Assembly: GCF_040362915.1 (NCBI RefSeq) | Contig: NZ_AP029612.1 | Coordinates: 1,364,001-1,428,000, forward strand | DNA: 64,000 nt | Reading direction: 5' to 3' | From: Sediminibacterium sp. KACHI17 | GTDB taxonomy: Bacteria > Bacteroidota > Bacteroidia > Chitinophagales > Chitinophagaceae | Shown: piece after piece, positions 42,517-52,912 of the stretch | Position numbering within the stretch: the first letter of the stretch is position 1 | How the letters are laid out: every line of letters starts with the position of its first letter | The notes under the pieces: model-generated | Seen by the model: the letters and a program-made list of their open reading frames with translations, nothing else | Told to the model about the DNA's origin: nothing | Database searches by the model: none | Position numbers and translations under genes: made by a program

Positions 42517-42565
42517 AAAAGGTCCATACAAATGCATGGACCTTTTCATGAATCAGTTGTAGGAT

Positions 42566-42817
42566 TTATAAAGGATTTGCACCCTCAACCAATACCGTTA
42601 CTTTATTATTCAACACTTCCACAAACCCGCTTTGGATACTATACATTTCATTATTGCTTTTGTCTTTCAGGATCTTTACATTTCCTTTTCCTAAAGCACT
42701 AACCAATGGAGCGTGTTGATCCAGCACTTCAAACAAACCGGTGATACCGGGCAGTTGAATACCATAAACCTCTCCGCTGTACAATTTCTTTTCCGGTGTT
42801 AATATTTCGAGTGTCAT
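42566..42817 (-). CDS. atpC: ATP synthase F1 epsilon subunit, short form
   Basis: An 83-residue AtpC, the central-stalk subunit. It contains only the N-terminal beta-sandwich (LEILTPEKKLYSGEVYGIQLPGITGLFEVLDQHAPLVSALG, ending NKVTVLVEGANPL). The C-terminal pair of helices, which in E. coli (139 residues) inhibits ATP hydrolysis, is absent. Short forms like this are known in Bacteroidota and relatives. It follows atpD after 20 bases. Confidence 0.94.
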   Translation of the reverse strand: MTLEILTPEKKLYSGEVYGIQLPGITGLFEVLDQHAPLVSALGKGNVKILKDKSNNEMYSIQSGFVEVLNNKVTVLVEGANPL

Positions 42818-42837
42818 AGCAATTTCTAATTGATTGA

Positions 42838-44430
<1,593 letters not shown>

Positions 44431-44478
44431 TTAAAAAATGGCAATTCCGGCAAGTAAATTTTACCCAAGCGAATACAA

Positions 44479-44655
44479 GGTGCTGGGTACTAGGTACTGG
44501 GTAGTAGAGAATCTGTTGTACGTCTGAAATACCAAGCGCTTTTCAACATAGATTCAGGTATAGACTTAACGAAGCCAGCCACATCTAATCCCCAAACCTA
44601 GTACCTAGTACCTAGCACCCAAAACCTATCCCATCACCTAGTACCTATCAACCAT
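44479..44655. repeat. Heptamer array H11 (GGTACTN family), long-loop hairpin
   Basis: Left arm GGTGCTG, GGTACTA, GGTACTG, GGTAGTA (44479-44506); right arm ACCTAGT, ACCTAGT, ACCTAGC, ACCCAAA, ACCTATC (44596-44630) plus further units to 44655. About 22 of 24 positions pair between the arms across roughly 90 unrelated bases. It lies between the divergent atpD and AI-2E-type genes, so this array is at gene starts rather than gene ends. Its units are relatives of those in H14. Confidence 0.8.
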
Positions 44656-44673
44656 ATCCCCTAAATTTATCCC

Positions 44674-45747
44674 ATGGAACACCTCCAAGACCATAAAGTC
44701 AACAGATATATTTTTTTGGGTGCCATTTTGGTATTGGCCATTTTCCTGTTGTATAGCCTGATGGCTTTTTTTACAGCTTTCCTGGGGGCGATCATGTTTT
44801 ATGTGTTGAGTAAATCACCTGTTGAATGGCTGGTAAGCAGGTGCAACTGGCGAAGATCCTGGGCGGCTTTATTGGTGATCATTACCTCATTTTTTATCAT
44901 TCTAGTACCGATCTCCTTGCTGGGTGCCATGATGTATCAGAAAATATCCCTGATCGCAGTCAACTTTACTGCAGTTGCCGAACCCTTATCACATATCGAT
45001 GAACTGCTTCAGGAAAAGTTCCACTTTACTTTATTGTCTGATAAAAACATCGCTCAACTACAAACCCTAGTCACCAACTTTGTTTCTTCAGCATTGAACC
45101 AGGGACTGAATCTTTTCAGTGCCATCATTATGATGTACTTCTTTCTGTACTTCATGATCACCAATGCCGGAAAAATGGAAGCCGCCATTGTTTTCTATCT
45201 GCCTTTTAAACGTAGTCAGATCGCCATGTTTGGTGCAGAATTGCGTGCCCAAACAATAAGTAATGCAGTGGGCGTTCCGCTGATAGCTGTTGTTCAGGGT
45301 ATTGTAGCCTATATCGCATTTTTGATCACAGGTATGAATGAGCCGGGCTTCTGGGCCGTTGTCTCCGGATTTGCCTCTGTCATCCCGATCGTGGGAACCG
45401 GTCTCGTATGGGTACCTGCCGGTATCTATATATTGGTGATCGGACAAACCTGGCAGGGAGTTTTTTTACTCATCTGGGGATCGGTGATATTGAGTAGTAT
45501 GGATAATGTCGTTCGCTTCTTATTAGCTAAGAAAATGGCCGATGTACATCCTATTGTAACTGTACTCGGCGTCATCATTGGTTTACACTACTTCGGAATC
45601 ACAGGACTGATATTCGGTCCGCTATTGATCTCTTATTTTATCATCCTGCTAAGGATCTATTATCAGGAATACCAACCCCAAAAGAAACCCCGAAAGAAAA
45701 CCCACACGCAGACCTTTAATTTGCCGTTTTTAGGGAAAAGAAAGTGA
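44674..45747 (+). CDS. AI-2E family (UPF0118) membrane transporter
   Basis: A 357-residue polytopic protein of the PerM/YdiK/TqsA family with about eight helices. Start LGAILVLAIFLLYSLMAFFTAFLGAIMFYVLSKSPVEWL; the conserved late part GTGLVWVPAGIYILVIGQTWQGVFLLIWG and HPIVTVLGVIIGLHYFGITGLIFGPLLISYFIILL is diagnostic. Members export autoinducer-2 or other ions and solutes; the substrate here is unknown. A basic C-terminal tail (KKPRKKTHTQ) is cytoplasmic. The stop codon is 2 bases before hairpin H12. Confidence 0.92.
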   Translation: MEHLQDHKVNRYIFLGAILVLAIFLLYSLMAFFTAFLGAIMFYVLSKSPVEWLVSRCNWRRSWAALLVIITSFFIILVPISLLGAMMYQKISLIAVNFTAVAEPLSHIDELLQEKFHFTLLSDKNIAQLQTLVTNFVSSALNQGLNLFSAIIMMYFFLYFMITNAGKMEAAIVFYLPFKRSQIAMFGAELRAQTISNAVGVPLIAVVQGIVAYIAFLITGMNEPGFWAVVSGFASVIPIVGTGLVWVPAGIYILVIGQTWQGVFLLIWGSVILSSMDNVVRFLLAKKMADVHPIVTVLGVIIGLHYFGITGLIFGPLLISYFIILLRIYYQEYQPQKKPRKKTHTQTFNLPFLGKRK

Positions 45748-45748
45748 G

Positions 45749-45846
45749 GTTAGTCGATAGACCATAGACCATGGTCCATAGTAGACCATTGACTATGGAC
45801 CATGGACCATGGTCTATGGTCTATGGTCTATGGTCTATCGACTAAC
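45749..45846. repeat. Heptamer array H12 (GGTCTAT family), 34-bp hairpin
   Basis: Outer arms 45749-45772 and 45823-45846 are perfectly complementary over 24 bases. Inner arms GGTCCATAGT (45773-45782) and ACTATGGACC (45792-45801) add 10 more around a 9-base loop. The right side has exactly 21 extra bases (45802-45822), that is three heptamers, with no partner. It fills the 100 bases between the convergent AI-2E-type gene and glpF. Confidence 0.92.
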
Positions 45847-45847
45847 A

Positions 45848-46555
45848 TTAAAATATCGCTTCCCAAACCACTGCGGCCAATATCCCTCCAATGATAGGTC
45901 CTGCTACGGGTATCCAGCTGTAAGACCAATCACTACCGCCTTTATTTTTGATCGGAAGAATTGCGTGCATGATGCGTGGACCTAAATCTCTCGCCGGATT
46001 GATCGCCCAACCGGTTGGACCACCCAAACCCAATCCAACACATAATACCAATAAAGCCACCGGCAAAGCGTCCAACGCTCCCATTGAATGGGCAGGCTTT
46101 ACGATAAATAGGATACCTATCATGAATACAAGGGTCGCAAGTGTTTCCGTAAGTAAATTCTGAAAGGGACTACGAATAGAAGGACCGGTACTGAATACTG
46201 CCAGTTTTGTTGCGGCATCATCTGCTTCATCCAAATGTTGTCGATAGATCAACCATACCAATAAAGCGCCTGTCATGGCACCTGATAATTGCGCTAACAA
46301 ATAAACAGGAACATCCTGCCATGGAAAATTACCCAGCCATGCCAATGCGATCGTAACGGCTGGATTCAAATGTCCACCACTATAAGGTGCTGTTGCATAC
46401 ACAGCCACAAAAACGGCGAGTCCCCATCCGAAACAAATAGAGATCAGTCCACCGCCGTTGCCTTTGGTTTTGGGGAGAATTACATTAGCCACTACCCCAT
46501 CTCCTAACACGATGAGTAATGCAGTTCCTAAAAATTCAGATAAAAAGTTGGTCAT
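45848..46555 (-). CDS. glpF: Glycerol uptake facilitator (aquaglyceroporin)
   Basis: A 235-residue MIP channel with six helices and two half-helices. The two pore motifs are NPA: GGHLNPAVTIALAW and GWAINPARDLGPRI; the Asp after the second NPA (NPARD) is the mark of glycerol facilitators as opposed to pure water channels. It is on the same strand as glpK and glpD, 122 bases after glpD, so the three genes probably form one glycerol-use operon. Confidence 0.95.
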   Translation of the reverse strand: MTNFLSEFLGTALLIVLGDGVVANVILPKTKGNGGGLISICFGWGLAVFVAVYATAPYSGGHLNPAVTIALAWLGNFPWQDVPVYLLAQLSGAMTGALLVWLIYRQHLDEADDAATKLAVFSTGPSIRSPFQNLLTETLATLVFMIGILFIVKPAHSMGALDALPVALLVLCVGLGLGGPTGWAINPARDLGPRIMHAILPIKNKGGSDWSYSWIPVAGPIIGGILAAVVWEAIF

Positions 46556-46643
46556 ACAATTGAATATAATTTAGTATCTCTTTTTTGTCAGAGCGAACTA
46601 GTGCCCTATTTGAACTTGGTCACTTATTCTTTCATCCTTCCGT

Positions 46644-46678
46644 GTTCCTTGCTCCTTGCTTCTTGTTTCTTTTCTTCC
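46644..46678. repeat. Heptamer tract H13 (GYTYCTT) at glpD end
   Basis: GTTCCTT, GCTCCTT, GCTTCTT, GTTTCTT, TTCTTCC in 7-base phase right up to the glpD stop codon (46678). One-armed, no pairing partner found. Weakest member of the set. Confidence 0.5.
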
Positions 46679-48189
46679 TAAAGATATCCTTCTGCGAGTT
46701 CAGTAAAATCATTTTTTTGTTGGATCACCCATGCTTCTGATTCATTCAATTCACGCTGCATAAATACAACCACTTTCTCTAAGCAATCCAATGCTGCATG
46801 TGCATCTAAAAATAAAAGTCGGGTTCTTCTGGCCAATACATCTTCCACAGTGATTGCCATTTCATGTCGTACAGCATAAGCAATATCTACAAATCGGTAA
46901 GCGCAACCCGGATATAAGGGTGCTGCCAATCCCGGATCTTCTTGCACCATTTTTTCTTTTTTCTGCTGCACAGATAATGGATCACCGATCGGTAGATCTT
47001 TAGTGATGCACAAACGTTTGTCTAACTTAGAAATAAATACCGCATTATCTACTGCATCTTGTGCCATTTTACGATAGGTCGTCCATTTACCACCGGTAAT
47101 GGTCACCAAACCACTGGCTGATACTACAATGGTGTGATCGCGTGATAACAAAGCAGTACTGGTTCCTTCTTTTGAACGCACCAAAGGACGTAATCCTGCA
47201 AATACACTTTTGATAACTTCTCGATGAATCTGTGGAGATACGTATCGGTTGATATGTTCCAGGATATAGTCCACTTCTTCTTCCAGCACCAATGGTTCAG
47301 CTGTGATTTCATCAACAGGTGTATCGGTTGTACCGATCACCACTTTATCATGCCATGGTACGGCAAATAAAACACGCTTATCATCTGTTTTGGGAATCAT
47401 GAGTGCATGTGTACCCGGAAAATGATTGGCGTCTACAACAAGATGTACGCCCTGTGATGGGTCTACCATATTGGTTGCAGCAGGATCATCCATTTTCAAA
47501 ATGGCATCCGTAAAAACACCTGTCGCATTCACGACTGATCTCGCTTTTATCTCGAGTGTTTCTCCTTCTTTTACCAACTGAACAGTAAGTCCTTTTATTT
47601 TTTTCTTCTCTTTGATCAGACCGGTCACTGTACAATAATTCAATATTGTAGCGCCATGTAAAACTGCTGTCGCAGCAAGATCGATACACAACCTGCTGTC
47701 ATCAAATTGTCCATCATAGTATAGAATACCACCTTTGATCTTTTCCGGATTCAATGCAGGTAATAATGCAATAGTTTCTTTTGCAGATAATAATTTGGTT
47801 TGTCCGAGAGATAGTTTTCCTGATAACAGATCATACAAACGAAGTCCAATACCATAGTACCATTTCTGCCACCATTTTCTCACAGGGATCACAAAGGGTT
47901 GCACTGAAGTGAGATGCGGTGCATTCTTGAGTAACCAACCTCTTTCGCGCAATGCTTCTTTTACAAGTTTGATATTACCATGTTCTAAATAACGTACACC
48001 CCCATGTACCAATTTAGTAGAGCGACTAGAAGTGCCTTTTCCAAAATCATATTGCTCAATCAACAACGTTTTATATCCGCGTGATGCTGCATCTACAGCT
48101 GTACCTAATCCGGTTGCACCACCTCCAATGATCACCATATCCCAGGTTAGATCTTCTCTTAATTGTTGCAGTTGTGTGGATCGGTTCAT
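46678..48189 (-). CDS. glpD: Aerobic glycerol-3-phosphate dehydrogenase
   Basis: A 503-residue FAD enzyme that oxidises glycerol-3-phosphate to dihydroxyacetone phosphate at the membrane and passes electrons to quinone. FAD site DMVIIGGGATGLGTAVDAASRGYKTLLIEQYDFGKGTSSRSTKLVHGGVRYLEHG; middle ARSVVNATGVFTDAIL; RVLFAVPWHDKVVIGTTDTP; ITGGKWTTYRKMAQDAVD. The C-terminal DAO_C domain is present. Between glpK (upstream, separated by arrays H14a/b) and glpF. Confidence 0.97.
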   Translation of the reverse strand: MNRSTQLQQLREDLTWDMVIIGGGATGLGTAVDAASRGYKTLLIEQYDFGKGTSSRSTKLVHGGVRYLEHGNIKLVKEALRERGWLLKNAPHLTSVQPFVIPVRKWWQKWYYGIGLRLYDLLSGKLSLGQTKLLSAKETIALLPALNPEKIKGGILYYDGQFDDSRLCIDLAATAVLHGATILNYCTVTGLIKEKKKIKGLTVQLVKEGETLEIKARSVVNATGVFTDAILKMDDPAATNMVDPSQGVHLVVDANHFPGTHALMIPKTDDKRVLFAVPWHDKVVIGTTDTPVDEITAEPLVLEEEVDYILEHINRYVSPQIHREVIKSVFAGLRPLVRSKEGTSTALLSRDHTIVVSASGLVTITGGKWTTYRKMAQDAVDNAVFISKLDKRLCITKDLPIGDPLSVQQKKEKMVQEDPGLAAPLYPGCAYRFVDIAYAVRHEMAITVEDVLARRTRLLFLDAHAALDCLEKVVVFMQRELNESEAWVIQQKNDFTELAEGYL

Positions 48190-48262
48190 GGTGTTAGGTG
48201 TTGTTGGGTGCTGGGTGTTGGGTGCTAGGTGCTGGGTGCTAGGTACTAGGTTTTAGGTTATA
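48190..48262. repeat. Heptamer array H14a (GGTGCTN), between glpK and glpD
   Basis: Units GGTGTTA, GGTGTTG, a 3-base slip, GGTGCTG, GGTGTTG, GGTGCTA, GGTGCTG, GGTGCTA, GGTACTA, GGTTTTA, GGTTATA. It starts right at the glpD ATG (48189). It is the complementary arm to H14b, 64 bases away. Confidence 0.85.
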
Positions 48263-48325
48263 GATGTTAAGTGCTATTAAACTGAACTGATCAAATATTA
48301 TTGTAATTTTATACGCTAAAAAGTT

Positions 48326-48440
48326 ACCCAGTACCCAGTACCCAGTACCCAGTACCCAGTACCCAGTACCCAGTACCCAGTACCCAGTACCCAGTACCCA
48401 GTACCCAGTACCCAGTACCCAGTACCCAGCACCCAGCACC
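48326..48440. repeat. Heptamer array H14b, (ACCCAGT)14(ACCCAGC)2
   Basis: Fourteen perfect copies of ACCCAGT (48326-48423), two of ACCCAGC (48424-48437), then ACC next to the glpK stop codon. It pairs with H14a to give a long hairpin, with the right arm expanded by tandem duplication. Perfect copies mean the expansion is recent and the copy number probably varies between strains. Confidence 0.95.
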
Positions 48441-49928
48441 CTAAGTATCAAACTCAGCCGCCCCCACCGCTCTTTTCCATCCTTTGGATAACTGTTGTCT
48501 TTGATCGTCTGAAATTTGAGGCGTAAATGTTCGATCCATTTGCCATTGTTGCTGGATATCTTCTGTGCTTTTCCAATATCCTACTGCGAGTCCGGCCAGA
48601 TATGCGGCTCCAAGGGCTGTTGTCTCTGTCACGATCGGACGAACCACTTTAGCATTCAACAAATCACTTTGAAATTGCATCAGCAAATTGTTGGTCGTAG
48701 CACCGCCATCGACCCTTAATTCTTTGATGGTGATTCCTGCATCAGCTTCCATGGCTTTTAATACATCCATGGTTTGATAAGCGATACTATCCAATGAAGC
48801 GCGTGCTATGTGCCCTGCAGTTGTTCCTCTGGTAATACCTGTGATCGTTCCTCTTGCATGCTGATTCCAATAAGGAGCACCCAAACCTGCAAATGCAGGT
48901 ACGATGTATACACCTTCACTGTCTTTAACTGTAGCTGCTAATGTTTCTACTTCTTTGGATGAACGAATGATCTTCAGTCCATCACGCAACCACTGAACCA
49001 CCGCGCCAGCAATAAAAACACTGCCTTCTAACGCATACTGTGTAACACCATTGATCTTCCAGGCAATCGTAGTTAATAAATGATTTTGAGAACGCACTGC
49101 TTTTTCTCCGGTATTCATGAGCATGAAACAACCGGTACCATAGGTATTTTTAACCATGCCCGGTTGTGTACACAGTTGTCCGAATAATGCAGCCTGTTGA
49201 TCTCCTGCAATACCCGCTATCGGAATATTGTGCGCAGTCAGAATATTTTGTGTATGCCCATATACTTCACTGCTACTTTTTACTTCAGGCAATACGGTAC
49301 TGGGAATATTGAATAGTTGTAAAAGTTCTTCATCCCATGTCAAAGAATGAATATTGAATAACATGGTTCTGGATGCATTGGATACATCGGTCACATGAAC
49401 TTTTCCATTAGTGAGTTTCCATACCAACCAGCTGTCAATGGTACCAAAACAGAGTTCGCCTTTTTCAGCTTTGGCCCTTGCACCATCTACATGATCCAGG
49501 ATCCATTTCAATTTAGTGGCTGAAAAATAAGCGTCAATGATCAATCCGGTTTTTGATTGTATCATGGCTGCATGTCCAGCCGCTTTGAGTTCATCACAGT
49601 ATGCAGCGGTTCTTCTGTCTTGCCATACAATGGCATGAAAAATAGGCATCCCTGTTTGTCTATCCCAAACAACGGTCGTCTCACGCTGATTGGTGATGCC
49701 GATCGCAGCAATTTGTTGAATGGTGAGACCGGCCTTTGTGACCGCTTCTGCTGCAACACCCAATTGGGTACTCCATATTTCGTTGGCATCATGTTCTACC
49801 CATCCGGGCTGCGGAAAAATTTGTTTAAATTCTTTCTGCGCCACAGCACAGATCGTACCGGCATGATCAAATACAATGGCCCTACTACTGGTGGTACCTT
49901 GGTCAAAGGAGAGGATGTATTGTTGCAT
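48441..49928 (-). CDS. glpK: Glycerol kinase
   Basis: A 495-residue FGGY kinase that phosphorylates glycerol. [23 protein letters not shown] at the start (ATP phosphate loop), [50 protein letters not shown], and the signature [28 protein letters not shown]. Length equals that of E. coli GlpK. ATG at 49928 (MQQYIL) is preferred; the longer reading starts within array H15 and adds 24 residues foreign to the family. First gene of the glpK-glpD-glpF series. Confidence 0.97.
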   Translation of the reverse strand: MQQYILSFDQGTTSSRAIVFDHAGTICAVAQKEFKQIFPQPGWVEHDANEIWSTQLGVAAEAVTKAGLTIQQIAAIGITNQRETTVVWDRQTGMPIFHAIVWQDRRTAAYCDELKAAGHAAMIQSKTGLIIDAYFSATKLKWILDHVDGARAKAEKGELCFGTIDSWLVWKLTNGKVHVTDVSNASRTMLFNIHSLTWDEELLQLFNIPSTVLPEVKSSSEVYGHTQNILTAHNIPIAGIAGDQQAALFGQLCTQPGMVKNTYGTGCFMLMNTGEKAVRSQNHLLTTIAWKINGVTQYALEGSVFIAGAVVQWLRDGLKIIRSSKEVETLAATVKDSEGVYIVPAFAGLGAPYWNQHARGTITGITRGTTAGHIARASLDSIAYQTMDVLKAMEADAGITIKELRVDGGATTNNLLMQFQSDLLNAKVVRPIVTETTALGAAYLAGLAVGYWKSTEDIQQQWQMDRTFTPQISDDQRQQLSKGWKRAVGAAEFDT

Positions 49929-49946
49929 GCTGTAAGATAAGAAAAG

Positions 49947-50040
49947 AGAGAAATAGGAAATAAGAAACATGGAACAAGAAACAGAGAAAATACGATTCAC
50001 TTTCTCTGTTTCTTATTTCCTATTCCTTATTTCTCTGTTT
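49947..50040. repeat. Heptamer array H15 (RGAAAYN family), hairpin
   Basis: Left GAGAAAT, AGGAAAT, AAGAAAC, ATGGAAC, AAGAAAC, AGAGAAA (49948-49989); right TTTCTCT, GTTTCTT, ATTTCCT, ATTCCTT, ATTTCTC (50001-50035). The right arm is the complement of the left with one heptamer fewer. It lies between glpK start and the stop of the EnvC-like gene. Confidence 0.85.
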
Positions 50041-50042
50041 AT

Positions 50043-51389
50043 TTATCTTCTCGGTTTCAACCAAACTTCAGGATTCATGGGAGCTGCTTTTTCATTGCTG
50101 ATCATGAAAATAATGGCGCCTTCTCCGTCAATACTTTTACCGGATCTTCCGAGCAGAGAGCCTGCTTTGACTTGTTGTCCTACAGAAACAGAGATCGTAG
50201 AAAGTTGATTATAGGAAGTGAAATATTTTCCATGTCGTACAAATACTGCAAGGTCTCCATTGATCTCACCAACATACACTACTTCACCATCAGCCACACT
50301 TTTCACGGCAGATCCTTCCGGTAATGCGATCTGTATACCATCACTTTTCTGCGTGAGCTTGGTGCCCGGAACAGTAGAAATACCAAATGGCACATACACA
50401 TTACCACGATCAACAGGCCATGGTAGTCGACCTTTGTTTTGTTCAAACTGAATAGAAGTTTCTCTTCCTTCAGGGGTTGATTCCAGCGCAGAGTAAGGTC
50501 TGTCTGCCACCGGCTTGTTCTCCAATGGCTCACTGATAGCACCACTCTTGGTGATATTGCTATTGGAAGCAGTATTGTTTTTAGGAGCAGCTTCTCCCGG
50601 TTTCGTAGTATTGGCAGCAGCTCTTTTAGCATCTTCTGCTGCTTTTAGTTTTGCACGTCTGGCAGCTTCTTCCGCTTCTCTTCGAATAATGGCAGTAACT
50701 GCTTGCTGCATTTTCTGACGCTGTCTTTCTTTGTTCTGTATCTGAGTAGATAATTCTTTTTCTTTTCCTTTCAACTGAGCCACCACCTGATCCTGTGCTT
50801 TTTTATCTTCTTGTAAGACTTTTAACTGCTCACTTTGTTTGGTAAGTGTGGTAATACGCTCTTTCTTATTATTACTCAGCAAATCGATCTTTTCTTTCAG
50901 CAATTGCTCAGACTGCATAATAGCTTCAGCCTGTGTTTCACGATTACGGCGATAGCTTTTCAGGTAAGTGATCCTTTTGATGGCGTCATTGAAACTTCTG
51001 GAGGAGAAAATAAAATTCAGGTATTCATAACTGCTCCTGTTCTTGTAAGCAAAGACAATGCTCTTGGCATATTTTACACGCAAAGTATCCAACTCTCTTC
51101 TTAGACGATAGATATCACGCTCATTCAAAAAGATGGTATTATCCAGATCCCGTATTTGACGATTGATGGAATTAACCAACTGTTCACGCATCGCTACTTT
51201 GCGTTTGATGATGGCTAACTGACTCAAAGAAAGTTTTTTCGTTTTCTGGGTTTGTGATAGCAGGTTATTGAGCTCCGCTAATTCTTTTTTCAGGTCTTGT
51301 TCCTGCTTTTGCAGTTCCTCGCGGGTTTGGGCATGTACCGCAATTCCGATGAAGCAAATCAGGAAAAAGGAGAAAAAAGATTTCAGCAT
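50043..51389 (-). CDS. EnvC-like amidase activator, degenerate LytM domain
   Basis: A 448-residue exported protein: signal peptide (MLKSFFSFFLICFIGIAVHAQ), a long coiled coil (about 22-245, LQKQEQDLKKELAELNNLL onward), an A/N/P-rich linker, and a C-terminal M23/LytM domain (about 330-448). In an active LytM domain the zinc ligands are HxxxD and HxH; here the corresponding places read KSDGIQIALPEG and SYNQLST, with the His and Asp missing. This is as in E. coli EnvC, which does not cut peptidoglycan but activates amidases at the septum. ATG at 51389. Likely a division or daughter-cell separation factor. Confidence 0.9.
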   Translation of the reverse strand: MLKSFFSFFLICFIGIAVHAQTREELQKQEQDLKKELAELNNLLSQTQKTKKLSLSQLAIIKRKVAMREQLVNSINRQIRDLDNTIFLNERDIYRLRRELDTLRVKYAKSIVFAYKNRSSYEYLNFIFSSRSFNDAIKRITYLKSYRRNRETQAEAIMQSEQLLKEKIDLLSNNKKERITTLTKQSEQLKVLQEDKKAQDQVVAQLKGKEKELSTQIQNKERQRQKMQQAVTAIIRREAEEAARRAKLKAAEDAKRAAANTTKPGEAAPKNNTASNSNITKSGAISEPLENKPVADRPYSALESTPEGRETSIQFEQNKGRLPWPVDRGNVYVPFGISTVPGTKLTQKSDGIQIALPEGSAVKSVADGEVVYVGEINGDLAVFVRHGKYFTSYNQLSTISVSVGQQVKAGSLLGRSGKSIDGEGAIIFMISNEKAAPMNPEVWLKPRR

Positions 51390-51452
51390 GATCAATGGGT
51401 TTAATCCGCCAACACGGAAAGTTTGTTTGATAACGAAAAATTGAAGGGTAAA

Positions 51453-52337
51453 TTACTTACGCTTATAGTTTTTTGGCAACTCGAAGTTGTATTTTAACGG
51501 ATCATTTAACGTAAACTCTTTAAAATCAAGGTAAATATCCAATTTTGCCTTCTCTGCCATGGATATTTTGCGATTGGTTGCAAACATATAATCACCCAAA
51601 GGCTGATAACCGCCAAACGTAATATCACAAGTGCGATTACGCTGTACATCTATATCATCCAGTTTACTGTATAGAACGCGATTATCATTTTTATCAAGAT
51701 TGATGAGGTGTTTGAACAGCTCTCCTACCATAACCACCAATAATTGGGTATTACTATTTTTATAGGATACCAGGTTCTTACTCATGAAAATGGGATTACC
51801 AATGAGCAAGTCCTGAACGGTAGCAAAATCAAAAGGTATTTCCGTTACTTCCTGCAGATAATTGATCGAGCGATTCATGATATATTTCTCACCCACTTTA
51901 CGAACCAATGTCACACTGTCTTTATTGATCTTCACCTGCAGTCCTTCCGCGGATATACCCAGGAATGAACCCTTCACACGAATGATGATAACACTGTCTT
52001 TGCGCATACTCAGATAAACCGTGTAATTATCTTTATTCTCCGCGCCTTCATAATCAACTTTGATCTTGGCATTAAAAGTTTGGAAGTCGATCTTATTCTG
52101 AATCACTTTTCCCATGATATCAGCAACAATAGCGGCTGAATCCACCACCGGTGTTTCTTTGATCACCACTACCTGAGCCGTATCTTTCTTTGTGATCGCC
52201 TCCTGAATGGCTTCTACTTTCTTAACCGTTTTGCAGGAGAAGAGGAAGAGAACAGCTGCAAGCTGCAAGCTAAAAGCCACAAGCGTTTTGTTACACACTA
52301 CGAGCTGCGAGCTGCAAGCTGCAAGCTTTTTGAGCAT
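51453..52337 (-). CDS. DUF4292 lipoprotein
   Basis: A 294-residue predicted outer-membrane-associated lipoprotein. The signal region ends in a lipobox, LFLFSC, with the acylated Cys at residue 35. The mature part resembles DUF4292: IDFQTFNAKIKVDYEG, NYTVYLSMRKDSVIIIRVKGSFLGISAEGLQVKINKDSVTLV, then IPFDFATVQDLLIGNPIFM, similar to LolB/LolA-like half-barrels. Oddity: the first 28 codons are made of heptamer array H16, so the signal peptide (KLAACSSQL, then FSLQLAA) is a translation of intergenic repeat. Start ATG at 52337; a later start would lose the signal sequence. In the same direction as the EnvC-like gene. Confidence 0.85.
   Translation of the reverse strand: MLKKLAACSSQLVVCNKTLVAFSLQLAAVLFLFSCKTVKKVEAIQEAITKKDTAQVVVIKETPVVDSAAIVADIMGKVIQNKIDFQTFNAKIKVDYEGAENKDNYTVYLSMRKDSVIIIRVKGSFLGISAEGLQVKINKDSVTLVRKVGEKYIMNRSINYLQEVTEIPFDFATVQDLLIGNPIFMSKNLVSYKNSNTQLLVVMVGELFKHLINLDKNDNRVLYSKLDDIDVQRNRTCDITFGGYQPLGDYMFATNRKISMAEKAKLDIYLDFKEFTLNDPLKYNFELPKNYKRK
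52254..52330. repeat. Heptamer array H16, inside the lipoprotein signal sequence
   Basis: AGCTGCA, AGCTGCA, AGCTAAA, AGCCACA, AGCGTTT, TGTTACA, CACTACG, AGCTGCG, AGCTGCA, AGCTGCA, AGCTTTT: eleven units in unbroken 7-base phase. It is within the coding region of the DUF4292 gene. The minus strand reads CTTGTGGCTT, the same as in H1 and H2. Confidence 0.88.
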
Positions 52338-52398
52338 GCGTAAACTATTTGAATATATCCCTACCAAAATGATCATTTTTAATAGTAAAAAAATATCC

Positions 52399-52463
52399 CA
52401 TCACCCATCTATCACCCAATACCCAGCACCCAGTACCCGATCACCCGATCACCCAATCCCCTA
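52399..52463. repeat. Mixed 7- and 8-mer array H17 (ACCCAGT, ATCACCCR)
   Basis: Heptamers ACCCAGC and ACCCAGT next to octamers ATCACCCA, ATCACCCG, ATCACCCA. It lies between the DUF4292 start and the dut stop codon, which it includes (TAG at 52463-52461). Units match H14b, 4 kb away. Confidence 0.7.
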
Positions 52464-52907
52464 AACCCCCGTACTCCCAAACCCCCCACTTCCTCTTTCG
52501 GTATCATTCAGTTCATCGGTCAAGTCCCATTCAATTTGTTCTACTTTTTGTAAAACCATTTGAGCGATTCTGTCACCGGGCTGTATGACCTGCGCTTCCG
52601 CTGAAAGATTGATCAGGATCACTTTGATCTCACCGCGATAATCCGCATCAATGGTACCCGGCGTATTCAAACAGGTGATTCCTTGTTTGATGGCCAATCC
52701 GCTTCGTGGGCGGATCTGGATCTCATATCCTATCGGAATAGCTACAAAAATACCGGTAGGTACCAATAGGCGCTCAGAAGGCTGTATAGTGATGGGTTGC
52801 TCTAAATAAGCCCTGATATCAACACCTGACGACCCGGATGTTGCATAACCAGGTAAAGGATTATTCGACTTATTGACAATACTAACCCGTATAGGCTGAA
52901 CTGACAT
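52461..52907 (-). CDS. dut: Deoxyuridine triphosphatase
   Basis: A 148-residue trimeric dUTPase that hydrolyses dUTP to dUMP and keeps uracil out of DNA. All five family motifs are present: [11 protein letters not shown] (1), [12 protein letters not shown] (2), [15 protein letters not shown] (3), GDRIAQMVL (4) and the flexible tail [10 protein letters not shown] (5). TAGTTTTG, a full -7 match, lies at 52920-52913 on the minus strand, five bases before the ATG, so the message could be leaderless as proposed for gatC. Confidence 0.97.
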   Translation of the reverse strand: MSVQPIRVSIVNKSNNPLPGYATSGSSGVDIRAYLEQPITIQPSERLLVPTGIFVAIPIGYEIQIRPRSGLAIKQGITCLNTPGTIDADYRGEIKVILINLSAEAQVIQPGDRIAQMVLQKVEQIEWDLTDELNDTERGSGGFGSTGV

Positions 52908-52912
52908 AGGCG

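Noticed and set aside
48326..48440. CRISPR array
   Set aside because: Units are directly adjacent, without spacers, and there is no cas gene.
48239..48451. Open frame on the minus strand coding a GTGYWVL repeat protein
   Set aside because: It is only the translation of the perfect ACCCAGT heptamer array; 7 and 3 give a 7-residue period automatically. No start signal or family.
49929..50000. 24-residue hydrophobic extension of glpK looking like a signal peptide
   Set aside because: It is a translation of heptamer array H15 and glycerol kinase is cytoplasmic; the family starts at [11 protein letters not shown].
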